Below, in pieces: positions 46,991-48,314 of a stretch of 48,314 nt of DNA (positions within the stretch are counted from its first letter, which is position 1; each line of letters opens with the position of its first letter). This stretch comes from a virus. The stretch covers positions 1-48,314 of the IMG/VR virus record IMGVR_UViG_3300044684_000025; one strand, 5' to 3'. Position numbers and translations under genes: made by a program. Under the pieces are notes generated by a model. That model made no database searches and was not told where the DNA came from. It worked only from the letters and a program-made list of their open reading frames with translations.

Positions 46991-47858
46991 TGATAGCTTT
47001 ACGAAACGCTGCTGAGTATTCAGAACATTCGGTTGCATTTTGTTTGATACGATGTATTGTAACAGATGGAATCAGCCCATGACATTTTTCAATGTATGGC
47101 AAATACACTTCTAGGGGATATCCATAGAGTTGGTCAACAGGAAGGTTCGGAACCATTACTGTTGACCAATAATCTGCCACATTGCATTTCGATGCCTTGT
47201 AGGCATGATCAAGAAGCTGTTTTCCATTGAAGGCATATTCCACTAACTCTTCGGGATTCGAGAACGCATGAACAGGAGCAGATTTGAACTGTTTGTTCAA
47301 CATAGCTTCTCGAATTAAAAAGAAATCGGGATACACTGCAGCAGGGATATTTTCTGCATTCATGATGAATGATTGTGTGTTTTGCTTTTCATGCAGGTCA
47401 GGGTTTGGTTGACCAAGCATAGCATACATGTCAAGGCTCTTCGATCCTTCGTAGCAACGCATCGGCGACATCATGAGGAAGTATGATTTCATTTCCTCAT
47501 ACGATGTTTTGCCTGGCATCTTATTCAGAATCGATCCAGCGCATATCTGCAGCCAGATACCCGAAGCCTTGATTTCTCTCAGAAATTCTGCTGTCTGAGA
47601 AACGCGACGAAACACGTCAAATTTAGCAGTGAAGACCTTTGCTGTTTTCTTCAAAGACTTAGTTTCTTTAACAATCAAGTTCTGGTAATTGGCGAACTCT
47701 TCGCCAACCATTTCTTTGTATTTTTCAATCTTGTCTTCAGGAATGACTACGATCAGTTCTCCAATTTCTTTCTTGAATGGCTCTAGACTCTTCAACGTGA
47801 CGAAGAATCCGTGATGAGACGCAATTAAGATGACGTTGAATTTTTGCGACTTAGCCAT
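46986..47858 (-). CDS. Hypothetical protein upstream of the neck genes
   Basis: 290 residues, overlapping the upstream gene by eight bases. It begins KFNVILIASHHGFFVTLKSL, a Rossmann-like first strand, followed by GELIVVIPEDKIEKYKEMVG, FDVFRRVSQTAEFLREIKAS and IWLQICAGSILNKMPGKTSY. Later stretches are PAAVYPDFFLIREAMLNKQF and ADYWSTVMVPNLPVDQLYGY. The alpha/beta start and its partner, which looks like a sugar-polymer transferase, suggest a role in glycan or nucleotide-sugar work, but no catalytic motif is seen and I do not recognise the family. Confidence 0.7.
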   Translation of the reverse strand: MAKSQKFNVILIASHHGFFVTLKSLEPFKKEIGELIVVIPEDKIEKYKEMVGEEFANYQNLIVKETKSLKKTAKVFTAKFDVFRRVSQTAEFLREIKASGIWLQICAGSILNKMPGKTSYEEMKSYFLMMSPMRCYEGSKSLDMYAMLGQPNPDLHEKQNTQSFIMNAENIPAAVYPDFFLIREAMLNKQFKSAPVHAFSNPEELVEYAFNGKQLLDHAYKASKCNVADYWSTVMVPNLPVDQLYGYPLEVYLPYIEKCHGLIPSVTIHRIKQNATECSEYSAAFRKAIS

Positions 47859-48314
47859 GTGGATACTTTTTCATGTGTTCAAAATAACGAGCAACATCAG
47901 CTTCTGGATCTTTAGAAAAAGTCGTGATGATGCCTGATTCTGGATGACTGAATAAAGAAGTGAGTTTATCAATCAATTTCATCTTAGCTTTGCAATTATC
48001 AAGACCACGATACACATGTTCAAAGTTAGACCAAGTCTTCTTTCCAGAAACCAGACCAACTTTTTTGCCGAGCAACGTTGCTGCAATTCCAGTTTCAGAA
48101 GTCATGGTGAACCAAACTTTATCTGAATAACGCATGATGTCATACAATGGGGCGTCTGCTGGAATTACACTTCCTTTCCATCGGCGAGAAAGCATAGTGC
48201 GCCAAACTTTGGACGTAATTGGATGCAGCTTAACTTTTGCTCCCTTTGCCACTAGATCATCAATTTTCAAGAAATCAACCATTTCTTCTTTGGCTAACAC
48301 ATTTGTGCCAGGAA
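47851..48314 (-). CDS. Partial protein resembling capsule/GT-B type transferases (N-terminus outside window)
   Basis: The frame is open through the window edge (no stop before 48312), so the GTG at 48300 is probably internal and only the last about 154 residues are seen. DLVAKGAKVKLHPITSKVWR, then APLYDIMRYSDKVWFTMTSE and TGIAATLLGKKVGLVSGKKT resemble the C-terminal nucleotide-binding half of capsule-polysaccharide and glycerophosphate transferases (TxxSTxGxEALLxGKPV). SNFEHVYRGLD follows. This is an inferred similarity and the donor or acceptor cannot be predicted. Confidence 0.6.
   Translation of the reverse strand, partial: PGTNVLAKEEMVDFLKIDDLVAKGAKVKLHPITSKVWRTMLSRRWKGSVIPADAPLYDIMRYSDKVWFTMTSETGIAATLLGKKVGLVSGKKTWSNFEHVYRGLDNCKAKMKLIDKLTSLFSHPESGIITTFSKDPEADVARYFEHMKKYPHG

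Noticed and set aside
1-48314. tRNA genes, CRISPR arrays, integrase or attachment sites
   Set aside because: No cloverleaf, spaced repeat array or recombinase gene could be recognised by reading both strands; intergenic space is too small for most of these.

Overview
The window is a 48.3-kb piece of a T4-like myovirus genome. It carries collinear homologues of T4 neck, packaging, tail and head genes (13, 14, 15, 16, 17, 18, 19, 20, a 67-like gene, 21, 22, 23) and of the T4 replication, recombination and late-transcription core (uvsY, uvsW, 55, 47, 46, dsbA, 45, 44, 62, regA, 43, uvsX, 41). All genes lie on the minus strand except one homing endonuclease, and most overlap or abut. The host cannot be named from the sequence; sigma70-like promoters and Shine-Dalgarno sites fit a Gram-negative bacterium.

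Layout in the direction of transcription (high to low coordinates). 48314-46986: two genes of uncertain role, the first cut by the window edge and resembling a sugar-polymer transferase. 46960-32694: the late structural block, gp13 to gp23, with TATAAATA-type late promoters, a terminator after gp19 and a strong one after gp23. 32587-29737: two tandem sulfotransferase-like genes, a papain-like (C92-type) protein, a DexA-like exonuclease and a tail-tube-like protein. 29721-23347: uvsY, uvsW, an Sm-like protein, gp55, gp47, two small genes and gp46.

23346-17723: the most interesting region, lying between gp46 and gp45. It encodes a class II glutamine amidotransferase, an amidoligase, a GNAT acetyltransferase, then (after a plus-strand GIY-YIG homing endonuclease) an aGPT-Pplase/amino acid:DNA transferase-like protein, a P-loop kinase of 5-hydroxymethyl-dU DNA kinase type and a TET/JBP-type 2-oxoglutarate dioxygenase. 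Together these suggest a post-replicative route: T (or 5mC) is hydroxylated in DNA, the hydroxymethyl group is phosphorylated, displaced by an amine or amino acid, and further acylated or amidated.

17723-10007: peptide deformylase, an Sm-like protein, a GT-A glycosyltransferase, DsbA, gp45, gp44, gp62, RegA, a MazG-like pyrophosphohydrolase, a GIY-YIG protein and a MazZ-like diphosphohydrolase. 10010-1: DNA polymerase, UvsX, gp41 helicase, an HExxH protein, ThyX, a SLOG protein, and three proteins of unknown role, the last with a ligase-like KxDG motif and cut by the window edge.

Two promoter classes are visible: late TATAAATA boxes in front of virion genes, and sigma70-like promoters with TTTACT-like -35 boxes in front of gp55, the GIY-YIG gene and perhaps uvsX, dexA and the hypermodification genes. 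No tRNA, CRISPR array, integrase or attachment site was seen, and no stretch longer than about 150 bases lacks a gene.
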